Assembly (NCBI RefSeq): GCF_946478785.1
Contig: NZ_CAMLDD010000005.1
Span: forward strand, 62,001-126,000
DNA from: an uncultured Flavobacterium sp.
GTDB taxonomy: Bacteria; Bacteroidota; Bacteroidia; Flavobacteriales; Flavobacteriaceae
DNA: 64,000 nucleotides
Direction of reading: 5' to 3'
Shown: in pieces, positions 9,123 through 17,103 of the stretch
How positions within the stretch are numbered: position 1 is the stretch's first letter
Layout of the letters: each line of letters begins with the position of its first letter
Program-made: the position numbers and the translations under genes
The notes under the pieces: model-generated
Database searches by the model: none
Told to the model about the DNA's origin: nothing
What the model saw: only the letters and a program-made list of their open reading frames with translations

Positions 9123-9407
9123 TTATTAGATGAATTGCATAAGCTTCATTTGAAGGTATAACACAAAATAAGTATTACTGCTGCGCAAATGTCTCTGACT
9201 TTGCGCTATTTATATAGTTTTTTTTGAAAAAGAAACGTCTCAAAGTCTCTGACTTTTGCACTAATTTATATTTATAAAATTAATTATTTAAAGTGATTCG
9301 TAAAAAGTCGGAGACTTTTATGAGATTTGTTTTTTTAGAACAAAAAAAATACGCAAAGTCAGAGACATTTGCGTAGCACTTCGAAAGGAACACTTCGTAG
9401 AGCAGGG
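9123..9407. repeat. nested palindromic repeat, copy C (complete)
   Basis: The most regular copy. The outer arms at 9184-9205 and 9352-9373 are perfect 22-base inverted copies (right arm: cgcaaagtcagagacatttg plus cg). The inner arms aaagtctctgactttt (about 9242-9257) and aaaagtcggagactttt (about 9303-9319) differ by one base. Copies B and C are almost in tandem, with the shared unit start aattgcataagcttcatttg. Confidence 0.85.
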
Positions 9408-9491
9408 CTAAATTCGCTTATTGCAACGGATGCGAAGTCTGGAGACTTTGTACAGCGATCGTGATGATGAGAAGACCTCAGAAGAGCTGGG

Positions 9492-9582
9492 AGCTGAGAC
9501 ATTTGCGTAGCGCTTCGAAAGGAACACTTCGTAGAGCAGGGACATTTGCGTGGCGTTAACTAAGAACACTTCGTAGAGCGGG
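9492..9582. repeat. two truncated right ends of the repeat, in tandem
   Basis: The right end of the unit (gacatttgcgt.gcg...gaacacttcgtagagc.gg) occurs twice head to tail, at about 9497-9541 and 9541-9582. One has the cttcgaaaggaacac version seen in copies B and C, the other the ttaactaagaacac version seen in copy A, so the pieces come from different parents. They end 13 bases before the stop of the next gene. Confidence 0.7.
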
Positions 9583-9595
9583 CAGAAGTGATTTT

Positions 9596-11404
9596 TTAAT
9601 TTTCAATCTTAAAAATACTATATTTAGTTATGTCAAGTATATTAATATCAAACTTGAATAAAATTTTAATATTGATTGAATTATCTTCCAAAACAGAAAT
9701 TTCATCTTCTGAATATTCAATTCCATCTCTATCTTTCCAGTCAGATGATTTCTTCGTTTTTTCAATTACTTGCTCTTTAATTGGTTCAGTTATGTCAATT
9801 AATAGTTCACTATTATACCAATTATCCTTTTGATAGATTTTATACTCTATTATGTTAAGATCAATTATAAAAATAAAGTCTTTAAACTCATAGTTGTTGA
9901 GAATGGGAATATTTTTATATTTGGTTCTACAAAATGGTATATCTGATTGAGTTACGTATTCTATATCGTTTTCTGAATTATTTAATATATCAATGCCAAT
10001 CCAATTAGAAAATATAACAACTTTTGATTTGTCTTCAATAGCACTTATATATCTATCTATTTCTTTTTTAAGTTCTTTTCTTTTTAGTACTATTGTTTTT
10101 CCTTTTTCTAATAAAGTAAAGAAAAATTGCTTATTTACTTCTCTTGCAGTGTGATTACCAAAATCAGTAAGGCCATAAATGTTTTGATAATTTTTACCGT
10201 CAATAAAAGCGAATTTTGATTTAAGCATTGTAGTAAATAAACCAATTCCATCTTTTTCAAAAATATTAGGTAAATATTCAACTCGATCATAAAACTTCAA
10301 GATAGTCGGGATTATTGAATTATTATCCCATATAATACCTACATTTTTCTTAAATTCATCAATTTTAGATCTAGATAATGGAATTTTTGAGATTTCCTTA
10401 TAATAGATTATTTCTTGTTCTTTCTTTAAAATTTTAAAGAAATCAATTATGCGAGTTTTACTATATTCGAAACTATCATTTTTCTGTTCTAAAGTACTAT
10501 GCTTAGGGTAAAGTACTGAAAACCACTTTTTTTTATTTTGTTCAATAATTTCTATACTCTTAATTAAATTATCGACCTCAAACCTAAAGTTTTCAAGAAT
10601 TTTAATTTTTTTTATATCAAAACCATAATTCAAAATTTTATATTTAAAAAGCATAATTGTAAAACCAAAGTTTAACCAAGTTGATGGCATTAGCATCCAA
10701 GTCGCTTCTCCAATTACTGGTTCTTTAATTTGCCAATTTCCACATTCCCATAAACCATTTTCAACTTCAGTTTTATACTTAAAAAATGAATTTATTAGTT
10801 CTTCTCTACAATCATAAGTTTGACTTAATATATCTTCAAGTGGTTTTAAATTATAATCTTTTAAATCAATTTTATCATTTTGAAATAAATAAAATTGCCA
10901 AAATAAAATTGTAAAAGCAAAACTAAAATTATAGTAATTATTTTTATTATCGTTAAACTTGTAAAGACTTTCATTTATTTTTTTAAAAATTAAATTATAA
11001 TTTTCAGGAAATTTTTCATCGATAATTTTTTTAATTAATGCAATTAAACCAAAATATGTTATTTCTAAATATTCATTATCAATTTCATCAGAATAACTGA
11101 TGAATGAAATGTTTTCTGTAAAGCGGATGGTAAAAATTTCAATAAGCCTTTTTTTAGTCTCATTAGAAAGTTGAGAATAAATGTTTGAAGGTATTCTAAT
11201 TAGTTGATTATATGCTGAAGTTGATTTTTTTACTGATTTTAATATTAAGTCATCTCTTAAAAAAAGGATGAGTTCTAAATAAACTTCATCATTATTTTTT
11301 TTTGATGCTGTGATTATACTTTCCTCAATTTTATGAATTATTTGATTTATATAATCAATACTATTTAATTCAATTTCATTTCTATATCTGTTTCTGTATC
11401 GCAT
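9596..11404 (-). CDS. large protein of unknown family, partner of the membrane protein
   Basis: 602 residues if it starts at the ATG in TAAAATG one base after the upstream stop (MRYRNRYRNEIELN); another ATG nine codons earlier would give 611 residues and a 26-base overlap. No signal peptide or transmembrane helix. The N-terminal two thirds look like helical repeats rich in Lys, Ile, Asn and Phe; the last third (from about residue 440) alternates strands and includes KVVIFSNWIGIDILNN and FIFIIDLNIIEYKIY. No nuclease, NTPase, protease or nucleotidyltransferase motif could be found. Start placement implies translational coupling with the membrane protein. Codon use is more AT-biased than in the housekeeping genes nearby. 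Confidence 0.6.
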   Translation of the reverse strand: MRYRNRYRNEIELNSIDYINQIIHKIEESIITASKKNNDEVYLELILFLRDDLILKSVKKSTSAYNQLIRIPSNIYSQLSNETKKRLIEIFTIRFTENISFISYSDEIDNEYLEITYFGLIALIKKIIDEKFPENYNLIFKKINESLYKFNDNKNNYYNFSFAFTILFWQFYLFQNDKIDLKDYNLKPLEDILSQTYDCREELINSFFKYKTEVENGLWECGNWQIKEPVIGEATWMLMPSTWLNFGFTIMLFKYKILNYGFDIKKIKILENFRFEVDNLIKSIEIIEQNKKKWFSVLYPKHSTLEQKNDSFEYSKTRIIDFFKILKKEQEIIYYKEISKIPLSRSKIDEFKKNVGIIWDNNSIIPTILKFYDRVEYLPNIFEKDGIGLFTTMLKSKFAFIDGKNYQNIYGLTDFGNHTAREVNKQFFFTLLEKGKTIVLKRKELKKEIDRYISAIEDKSKVVIFSNWIGIDILNNSENDIEYVTQSDIPFCRTKYKNIPILNNYEFKDFIFIIDLNIIEYKIYQKDNWYNSELLIDITEPIKEQVIEKTKKSSDWKDRDGIEYSEDEISVLEDNSINIKILFKFDINILDITKYSIFKIEN

Positions 11405-11405
11405 T

Positions 11406-12467
11406 TTAGTATATATTAAGAAATTTTTCAAAAACAGAATTTATATTCGATAAGTCTTCTTTTAAATCTTCTACTTTATTATTACTCACATTATAATCTA
11501 TTTTCTTTAAAAGAATATTTAAAATGTCAGTTTCAACACTTTCTTCAAACATTGGCTTGTCTTTATAAATGAAATAATTTGATAATTTTTTATTTTTTTT
11601 AATAGTTGAAATTAATAATAAATCATTATTAGTTGGTGTTTTTTCATCAAGTTCGAAACTTGTGTAGTAATTGTCTGTACCTTTATTTTTGCTAAAATGC
11701 TTAAGTAATTCAGTACTTTTTATGTCTCTAAAATATTTTACTTTATTAAAATTAATTGTAACATTATTTTCGTCTTTTAATTGACTGTCTAGCCCAAACA
11801 AGTAGGAATTAATGAGTGTAAAATCATTGATTTTAAAAAAATTATGATATTTAATTTTAAATTCCTTTTTTAACTTTTTAGTATATAATATTTTTTCAAA
11901 TTCGACTTTTAGCTCTTTTGATATAATATTTTTCCTTGTAGATTTATTAATAAACTCGAAAACAATTCGGTATAAATTTATTAGTAAAAATATAAATATA
12001 AGAAAAGAATAAAATAATAAGATTAGAATATTAGTTTTATAATTTTCTATAATTTTAAAAGTAAAAATTAATACTAAAAGATAAAAAACAATAGCGAATC
12101 CAAAATAAGTTATAAATTTAAAATGAACTTTTTTATTTATTATTTTTTCTAAATCATCTCTATCATCCTTTAAATGAGTCAATAATAGGTTAGTAACAAA
12201 TAAATTCATAGATACTAAAGTAATAACACTTGGTGTTAAAATCTTAATAGTGTCATTGAAATCAATTTCTAATACATTTAGAAATTTTAAATTGAAATAA
12301 GTGTAAAAAGAAGCAACTAAAATACAAGAAAAAAAGATTAATAATATTTGCTTAAATGATAAATTAGAAACAATCCTGTTGATTTTATTTGTTTTATCGT
12401 TATAAGTTTTATGTAATTCTGGAAATTCAGATTTTATTTCTTTTTTAGTTTCTGATAATATTGACAT
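11406..12467 (-). CDS. four-helix membrane protein with cytoplasmic tail, unknown
   Basis: 353 residues: a short charged N-terminal part, hydrophobic helices at about 38-57, 72-93, 114-134 and 143-165, then roughly 190 soluble residues rich in Lys, Asn, Asp and Leu. The even number of helices puts both ends on the same, probably cytoplasmic, side. No family recognised. First gene of a two-gene unit: the next ATG lies one base beyond its stop. The pair is the most AT-rich coding part of the window and lies between the repeat cluster and a dispersed palindromic element, consistent with acquired DNA. Confidence 0.6.
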   Translation of the reverse strand: MSILSETKKEIKSEFPELHKTYNDKTNKINRIVSNLSFKQILLIFFSCILVASFYTYFNLKFLNVLEIDFNDTIKILTPSVITLVSMNLFVTNLLLTHLKDDRDDLEKIINKKVHFKFITYFGFAIVFYLLVLIFTFKIIENYKTNILILLFYSFLIFIFLLINLYRIVFEFINKSTRKNIISKELKVEFEKILYTKKLKKEFKIKYHNFFKINDFTLINSYLFGLDSQLKDENNVTINFNKVKYFRDIKSTELLKHFSKNKGTDNYYTSFELDEKTPTNNDLLLISTIKKNKKLSNYFIYKDKPMFEESVETDILNILLKKIDYNVSNNKVEDLKEDLSNINSVFEKFLNIY

Positions 12468-12742
12468 TGTCTAATTTTATTATTATTTTTATCTGTCTGC
12501 GGCATCATTTCTCACAACTTGCTTATACAAGCCATAAAAAGGCTTCAATAAGTTCTTTTTAGGTTTGGCTCTATACTATAAATGGGCTTTTTATTTTAGC
12601 GAATATAGGAAAAACTTTGATAAATTATTAAACATACTTTTATTTGATATTTACTTCAAGGGTTTCGTCATCACCAGGCTGGCAGTTATTTTAATTTCAA
12701 CCAAAGAATTTTTTAACTATAAATTCTTTTGAAACCAAAAAA

Positions 12743-12850
12743 CCATAGCCCTGATAGCAGCGACATCCTTTTTAGGCAACCGAAAATATCAAATTCAACC
12801 CTAAACATTCTGCCTAAAAAGATATAGCGGATAGCAGGAATCAGCTCCTA
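12743..12850 (-). repeat. variable-core palindromic element, copy 1
   Basis: Read on the minus strand it has the conserved left flank gctgattcctgctatccgct, the core, and the right flank gatgtcgctgctatcagggc. The core stem is ctttttaggca (12768-12778) against tgcctaaaaag (12811-12821), 11 perfect pairs with a 32-base loop. Same flanks, different core from the copies at 49652 and 58458. Confidence 0.8.
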
Positions 12851-12939
12851 AAAAACATCATAATTACACCAAATAATTTTAAGAAACAAAGCCTAAAAAA
12901 CTCAAAAAGTTAATGATAGAATTTTCAACAAAATTTTTG

Positions 12940-12947
12940 TAATTTTG
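12940..12947 (+). promoter_or_regulatory. -7 promoter box of prfA
   Basis: taattttg matches the Bacteroidota -7 consensus TAnnTTTG exactly, 23 bases before the prfA ATG. No clear TTG -33 element at the right distance, so only the -7 box is supported. Confidence 0.5.
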
Positions 12948-12970
12948 CAGTCCAATAAAAAGGAATTAAG

Positions 12971-14047
12971 ATGTTAGATAGACTTCAAATAGTAAAACAG
13001 CGTTTTGACGAGATTTCGGATTTGATTATCCAGCCGGATGTTATTTCTGATCAGAAACGTTATGTGCAATTGAATCAAGAATACAAAAACCTGAAAGCAT
13101 TGGCTGAAAAGCGTGATGAATACGTGCTTTTGATGGCTAATATAGACGAGGCAAACGAAATTATTGCGGATGGAAGTGATGCAGATATGACCGAAATGGC
13201 CAAAATGCAACTAGACGAAGCTAAAGAAAGATTGCCGGAACTGGAGGAAGAAATCAAATTTATGCTGATTCCGAAAGATCCTGAAGATGCTAAAAACGTG
13301 ATGGTCGAGATTCGCGCCGGAACGGGTGGGGATGAAGCGAGTATTTTTGCCGGGGATTTGTTCAGAATGTATACTAAATATTGTGAGAACCAAGGCTGGA
13401 GAACTTCGGTTGTGGATATGAACGAAGGAACTTCGGGAGGTTTTAAAGAGGTTATTTTTGAAGTTACCGGAGAAGATGTTTACGGAACTTTAAAGTTTGA
13501 AGCGGGTGTTCACCGTGTGCAGCGTGTTCCTCAGACAGAAACTCAGGGTCGTGTGCACACATCAGCAGCAACTGTAATGGTTTTACCGGAAGCAGAAGAG
13601 TTTGATGTACAGATTGATATGAACGATGTTCGTGTAGATTTCTTCTGTTCGTCAGGACCTGGAGGACAATCGGTAAATACAACGAAATCGGCGGTACGTT
13701 TAACGCACATTCCAACCGGATTGGTGGCGCAATGTCAGGATCAGAAATCACAGCATAAAAATAAAGATAAAGCGTTGACGGTTTTACGTTCTCGTTTATA
13801 CGAACAGGAATTAGCAAAAAAAGAAGCTGAAGATGCTACAAAACGTACCTCTCAGGTAAGCTCTGGTGACCGTTCGGCTAAGATTCGTACATACAACTAT
13901 GCGCAGGGTCGTGTAACAGATCATAGAGTTGGTTTGACTTTGTACGATTTAGGAAATATCATGAATGGTGATATTCAGAAAATTGTTGCCGAGTTACAAT
14001 TGGTAAACAATATGGAAAAACTGAAGGAAGCGTCTGAGGTATTTTAA
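12971..14047 (+). CDS. prfA: peptide chain release factor 1
   Basis: 358 residues, the usual length. RF1 recognises UAA and UAG stop codons in the ribosomal A site and triggers peptidyl-tRNA hydrolysis. The catalytic GGQ is at residues 231-233 within [10 protein letters not shown], and the stop-codon tripeptide has the RF1-type P-x-T form, PQT at 187-189 in [19 protein letters not shown], which separates it from RF2. The Gln of GGQ is available for methylation by PrmC, not encoded here. ATG start with an appropriate spacer after the promoter box; ends shortly before two hairpin terminators. Single gene. Confidence 0.97.
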   Translation: MLDRLQIVKQRFDEISDLIIQPDVISDQKRYVQLNQEYKNLKALAEKRDEYVLLMANIDEANEIIADGSDADMTEMAKMQLDEAKERLPELEEEIKFMLIPKDPEDAKNVMVEIRAGTGGDEASIFAGDLFRMYTKYCENQGWRTSVVDMNEGTSGGFKEVIFEVTGEDVYGTLKFEAGVHRVQRVPQTETQGRVHTSAATVMVLPEAEEFDVQIDMNDVRVDFFCSSGPGGQSVNTTKSAVRLTHIPTGLVAQCQDQKSQHKNKDKALTVLRSRLYEQELAKKEAEDATKRTSQVSSGDRSAKIRTYNYAQGRVTDHRVGLTLYDLGNIMNGDIQKIVAELQLVNNMEKLKEASEVF

Positions 14048-14113
14048 TCTAAGTTGCTAAGATTCTAAGTCACTAAGACACTAAGTTTAGAATTAAAAAG
14101 AATAAAGAGAATA

Positions 14114-14151
14114 AAAAAATCCGGACTTAAATGTAAGTCCGGATTTTTTTT
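14114..14151 (+). terminator. intrinsic terminator after prfA
   Basis: Stem aaaaaatccggactta (14114-14129) with taagtccggatttttt (14134-14149), a 4-base loop atgt..a region and a T-run. The A-run on the left side allows it to work on the minus strand too, although the minus-strand cluster ends about 250 bases further right. Confidence 0.9.
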
Positions 14152-14157
14152 GCATCA

Positions 14158-14193
14158 AAAAAGCAAAGCTCACTAATGCAAACTTTGCTTTTT
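14158..14193. terminator. second hairpin, likely bidirectional terminator
   Basis: Stem aaaaagcaaag (14158-14168) with ctttgcttttt (14183-14193) and A/T runs on both sides. Together with the previous hairpin it insulates prfA from the convergent minus-strand stress cluster that ends at 14398. The remaining bases up to 14397 hold nothing I can assign. Confidence 0.7.
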
Positions 14194-14397
14194 CTTCTAA
14201 GGCTCTATTTAAGAAAACAGAGATTTATAGGGAAGGTATTAATTGATTAACCGTTTGTTTATAAAACGTATAATGCTAATTAGATACCTAGAAATACTCG
14301 TGTGAATTCGAAACATTTATATAGGTTTGAGTAAATGTGAACCCCATTTTTGATTATTATTTCGTTTATCTTTTCCATAATAGCTAAGTTTTAAACA

Positions 14398-14772
14398 TTA
14401 CTCTTCGAATGATCCTTCATGTGAGTCCTTTACTTCGGTTTCATGATGTTCTGGTGGTTTTGCAACCAGAGTTGTTACGGCAAGCTGTAATAGTGATCCA
14501 AAAATGTTTTTAAACGTCGAATCGGTTTTTCCTACTACAAGTTTTTTTGCCAGGTAACCTATTCCAATACTTATGGCTGATTGGGCAATATCACTCTTAA
14601 AGCCAATTGCTTCATTGATTTCCTGAACTGTATTGCGAATGAGATTAAGAGGTTTTAAATTTTCTTTAATTTCATCAATCTCATCTTTAATTGCGCACCA
14701 TTCTCTATCTTGTTGATCCTCTAAAAGTTTAATTCTCTGATTTAATGAATCAATAGTATAAATAGTTTCCAT
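14398..14772 (-). CDS. hypothetical protein, last gene of the stress cluster
   Basis: 124 residues from the ATG at METIYTIDSLNQ; the in-frame TTG six codons upstream is not needed. The first half is a probable coiled coil (SLNQRIKLLEDQQDREWCAIKDEIDEIKENL), followed by a mildly hydrophobic segment with Gly/Ala (SIGIGYLAKKLVVG and LLQLAVTTLVAK) and an acidic, His-containing tail. It is arranged like phage-shock or holin-associated accessory proteins, but no family is recognised. Starts 25 bases after the holin-like gene and is probably co-transcribed with it. Confidence 0.6.
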   Translation of the reverse strand: METIYTIDSLNQRIKLLEDQQDREWCAIKDEIDEIKENLKPLNLIRNTVQEINEAIGFKSDIAQSAISIGIGYLAKKLVVGKTDSTFKNIFGSLLQLAVTTLVAKPPEHHETEVKDSHEGSFEE

Positions 14773-14797
14773 AAAGTCTTTTTTTATCAATATTAAA

Positions 14798-15157
14798 TCA
14801 GTTTTTAGAGTCTTTTAAAATATTGGAAATAATCATATTTCCAATTGGTGTTTTAATCAGCTTATGCTGCGTTTTATGTAATACAATAGCAACGATCAAA
14901 TAAAACAGCGCTATTATAAAAAAACCGTAATAATACTCACCAAGTTCTTTTCCAATCCATAAACTAAGTCCAATATTCAGGAAGAGGGTAAAAAATGCAA
15001 CAACAATTCCAACCGCTATCCGTGATGTTAATGTTGATAAAACATCTGCAGTAGCTGATACTGTTTTGAGTTTAATAAGTTCTAAACTCGTTTTAGTATA
15101 GTTTTCTGCTTTTTCATACATATTAAGGTTGTCGTTTGTTGTTGCATTAGTTTCCAT
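14798..15157 (-). CDS. phage_holin_3_6-like membrane protein
   Basis: 119 residues with the layout of the putative Actinobacteriophage holin III / DUF1469 superfamily: an amphipathic N-terminal helix (MYEKAENYTKTSLELIKLKTVSATADVLSTL would be its extent, residues about 12-42), two transmembrane helices at about 47-70 and 78-96, and a basic C-terminal tail. Despite the family name these are chromosomal envelope-stress proteins in Bacteroidota, found beside YtxH and CsbD genes as here. No phage genes surround it. Middle gene of the cluster, 37 bases after the YtxH gene. Confidence 0.75.
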   Translation of the reverse strand: METNATTNDNLNMYEKAENYTKTSLELIKLKTVSATADVLSTLTSRIAVGIVVAFFTLFLNIGLSLWIGKELGEYYYGFFIIALFYLIVAIVLHKTQHKLIKTPIGNMIISNILKDSKN

Positions 15158-15194
15158 GATATTTGGTATTTTTTATGGTTGAAAAATTCACTTT

Positions 15195-15491
15195 TTAATA
15201 GTTCGTTTTTACAGTTTTTGCTTCATCTTTCATAGAATTGAAGTCGTCTTTTACCTGATTGAATTTTGCTTTTCCTTCATCGATAATATCTTTACCATTA
15301 GTACTTAGCGTACTCACAATTCCATCAAATTTGTCTTTTATGGAACCTTTTAAATTATCTCCGTAATCTTTCGATTTGTCTTTGATTTTTTTTCTGGTTT
15401 CTGACCCTTTATCCGGAGCAAATAATACTCCTAAAAATGCTCCTGCCGCTGCGGCTCCTAAAATTCCTAAAATTGTGCTACTAGTTTTCAT
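15195..15491 (-). CDS. YtxH domain protein
   Basis: 98 residues. It begins with a short Gly/Ala-rich membrane segment, TILGILGAAAAGAFLGVLFAP, immediately followed by DKGSETRKKIKDKSKD, the hallmark of the YtxH (general stress) family, and then a Lys/Asp-rich amphipathic helix with a likely coiled coil. Thought to be an envelope-associated stress protein; molecular function unknown. Lies between the lmo0937-type gene and the holin-like gene on the same strand with gaps under 50 bases. Confidence 0.85.
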   Translation of the reverse strand: MKTSSTILGILGAAAAGAFLGVLFAPDKGSETRKKIKDKSKDYGDNLKGSIKDKFDGIVSTLSTNGKDIIDEGKAKFNQVKDDFNSMKDEAKTVKTNY

Positions 15492-15540
15492 AATATTTGA
15501 TTTAAAAGATTAATATAATTTATTTAATAATGTTTGATTT

Positions 15541-15693
15541 TTAAATTCCGCGACCCTTAATAAGTCTGAAAAGAATTGCAATAATGGCAATTACCAATAA
15601 GATGTGGATAATACTTCCTGCACTGTATACAAAGAACCCTAAAGCCCAAAGAATAACTAAGATTACTGCAATTGTGTATAATAAATTTGACAT
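15541..15693 (-). CDS. lmo0937 family small membrane protein
   Basis: A 50-residue ORF, MSNLLYTIAVILVILWALGF at its start, with a second hydrophobic helix (IIHILLVIAIIAILFRLI) and the end KGRGI. The L-W-x-L-G-F/Y pattern in the first helix and the short length match the lmo0937 / DUF5670 family of tiny two-helix membrane proteins. ATG start, 31 bases after the stop of the porin-like gene and 49 before the YtxH gene, on the same strand, so it belongs to the stress cluster. Easily missed because of its size. Confidence 0.8.
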   Translation of the reverse strand: MSNLLYTIAVILVILWALGFFVYSAGSIIHILLVIAIIAILFRLIKGRGI

Positions 15694-15724
15694 GATTATA
15701 TTATTTATGGTTAATATTTAATTG

Positions 15725-16369
15725 TTAGTTTAATTTATATGCTAGATATAAACTTAAGTTGCTGTTTTTTGCATCAGGAAAAGTAACTCCATCTCTTTCT
15801 TTACCAATAGGCGTTAATCCGTAGTTATAACGTAAACCTATGCTTATTGGATTAAAATCAACTCCAACTCCTGCTGATAAACCGGCATCAAATCTTTCAA
15901 AGTCATCTGCATCTAAATCTTCTTCAAAGTCAAGTCCATCACCACCTTCTGTATCATTTGATACTTTTGCGTTAACTAAGTAAGATGCATAACCACCTAC
16001 GTGTATATTGAAATTTTCAGTCAGATTAAATCTTACTAATAATGGAACTTCTACATAACCAAGTTTAAACTTAGATGTTCCACTCAAAATGTCACTGTTG
16101 TACTCTAGTTCAGCACCTTTGGTAGTGTATAAAATCTCAGGTTGAATAAAGATGTTATCCGCAATTGGAAAAGCTGCAAAAACCCCGGCATTAAATCCCC
16201 AAAGTGCATTGTTGTCATCGACATCGTCAGAATATAAGTTTGACATATTTACACCCCCTTTGATACCGAATTCTGGTCCTACAACTGTACTGCTTTGTGC
16301 AGATACTATCCCAAATGAAGTCATCATAAAAAGGGCTAAGGCGTATAAAAAATTTGATTGCTTTTTCAT
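15725..16369 (-). CDS. outer-membrane beta-barrel (PorT/OmpW-like) protein
   Basis: 214 residues: signal peptide (MKKQSNFLYALALFMMTSFGIVSAQ), then an eight-strand-like barrel pattern with GIKGGVNMSNLY, IADNIFIQPEILYTTKGAEL, FKLGYVEVPLLVRFNLTENFNIHVGGYASYLVNA, and a final strand ending in aromatic/Leu residues (LSLYLAYKLN). An acidic loop DGLDFEEDLDADDFERFD lies between strands. It matches the outer membrane beta-barrel domain family (PF13568-like) common in Bacteroidota. Located in the outer membrane, role unknown. Follows the DUF4142 gene by 34 bases. Confidence 0.85.
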   Translation of the reverse strand: MKKQSNFLYALALFMMTSFGIVSAQSSTVVGPEFGIKGGVNMSNLYSDDVDDNNALWGFNAGVFAAFPIADNIFIQPEILYTTKGAELEYNSDILSGTSKFKLGYVEVPLLVRFNLTENFNIHVGGYASYLVNAKVSNDTEGGDGLDFEEDLDADDFERFDAGLSAGVGVDFNPISIGLRYNYGLTPIGKERDGVTFPDAKNSNLSLYLAYKLN

Positions 16370-16403
16370 GTTTAAAAAATTTTTAGTTAATAATTCTGAT
16401 TGT

Positions 16404-16964
16404 TTAATTGATTTCTTTTTTAATTTTTTCTGTTTCTCTTAAAAACTCATATTGTTTTGGTAAATAATGGGCAACTAATTTTAGCACTGTTGTGTCATTT
16501 GTTTCTTTCGCGATAGATTCAAATAATTTTATCATTTCTGATAAAGATTTTATGACAGAATTCAGATATGCCTTGTCAAAATCAACATCTTTTTTATTAA
16601 CAAGCTCATATAAATCTTTATTCGAGACTGTCGTGTTTATTTCGTTGATTATAATGAGTTTTTGAATAGCTATCTTATTAATCTCCTGCAGGAACATGTT
16701 TTGACTGCTTTCTAATTTATTGCTGACAATTTTTATTGAGTTATGTAAACTTTTATGTTGTGCCAGCTGACTTTTAGAAATAATAGATTTTGTTATGCCT
16801 GCAGTTGCGACAAAAAAATAAGCTTCAATCTCTTCAGTATTTTTAGTAAGAACGTATTTATCATTTACCATTTCTAATTTGTCATTTTCATTACAAGAAG
16901 AAATAGTTATCGTTAAAGTCACTATAAAAACTGTTTTTAAAAATGATGGTTTTGATGAGGGCAT
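16404..16964 (-). CDS. lipoprotein with DUF4142-like domain
   Basis: 186 residues. A lipoprotein signal (FLKTVFIVTLTITISSCNEN) puts the lipidated Cys at about residue 24. The rest is a four-helix bundle with the DUF4142 pattern: AYFFVATAGITKSIISKSQLAQHKS near the start and VDFDKAYLNSVIKSLSEMIKLFESIAKETND, then a C-terminal LPKQYEFL. Members are periplasmic ferritin-like-fold proteins of unknown role, often stress-induced. Head of the 16964-14398 gene cluster on the minus strand. Confidence 0.75.
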   Translation of the reverse strand: MPSSKPSFLKTVFIVTLTITISSCNENDKLEMVNDKYVLTKNTEEIEAYFFVATAGITKSIISKSQLAQHKSLHNSIKIVSNKLESSQNMFLQEINKIAIQKLIIINEINTTVSNKDLYELVNKKDVDFDKAYLNSVIKSLSEMIKLFESIAKETNDTTVLKLVAHYLPKQYEFLRETEKIKKEIN

Positions 16965-17041
16965 CTGTTAAAATTATTACTTCATTATTACATTACAAAG
17001 ATGCTAACCAATAGTAAGTTTTGCTTTACAGCATAAAAAAG

Positions 17042-17081
17042 AATCGTTATATAATTCCCATTCTGGAATTATATAACGATT
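17042..17081 (-). terminator. intrinsic terminator of the histidine-kinase operon
   Basis: Arms aatcgttatataattcc (17042-17058) and ggaattatataacgatt (17065-17081) pair perfectly over 17 bases around a 6-base loop. On the minus strand the stem is followed by six T, just after the kinase stop codon. Confidence 0.9.
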
Positions 17082-17103
17082 TAAGTAAGGTTTTTTAGTG
17101 TAA

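Larger units (their letters stand above)
12468..12970. other. divergent intergenic region upstream of prfA
   Basis: Carries the promoter side of the membrane protein (minus strand) and of prfA (plus strand). Its centre is occupied by copy 1 of the variable-core palindromic element, and a TAnnTTTG promoter box lies near its right end. No small gene seen. Confidence 0.5.

Noticed and set aside
7771..9582. Possible CRISPR array
   Set aside because: Repeats are long, nested and irregularly spaced, with no uniform spacers and no cas genes nearby.
12974..13817. Minus-strand ORFs inside prfA
   Set aside because: Shadows of a well-conserved release factor gene, with no protein-like features of their own.
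14798..15157. Prophage holin
   Set aside because: No lysin, structural or integrase genes are near, and the family occurs in chromosomal stress clusters like this one.
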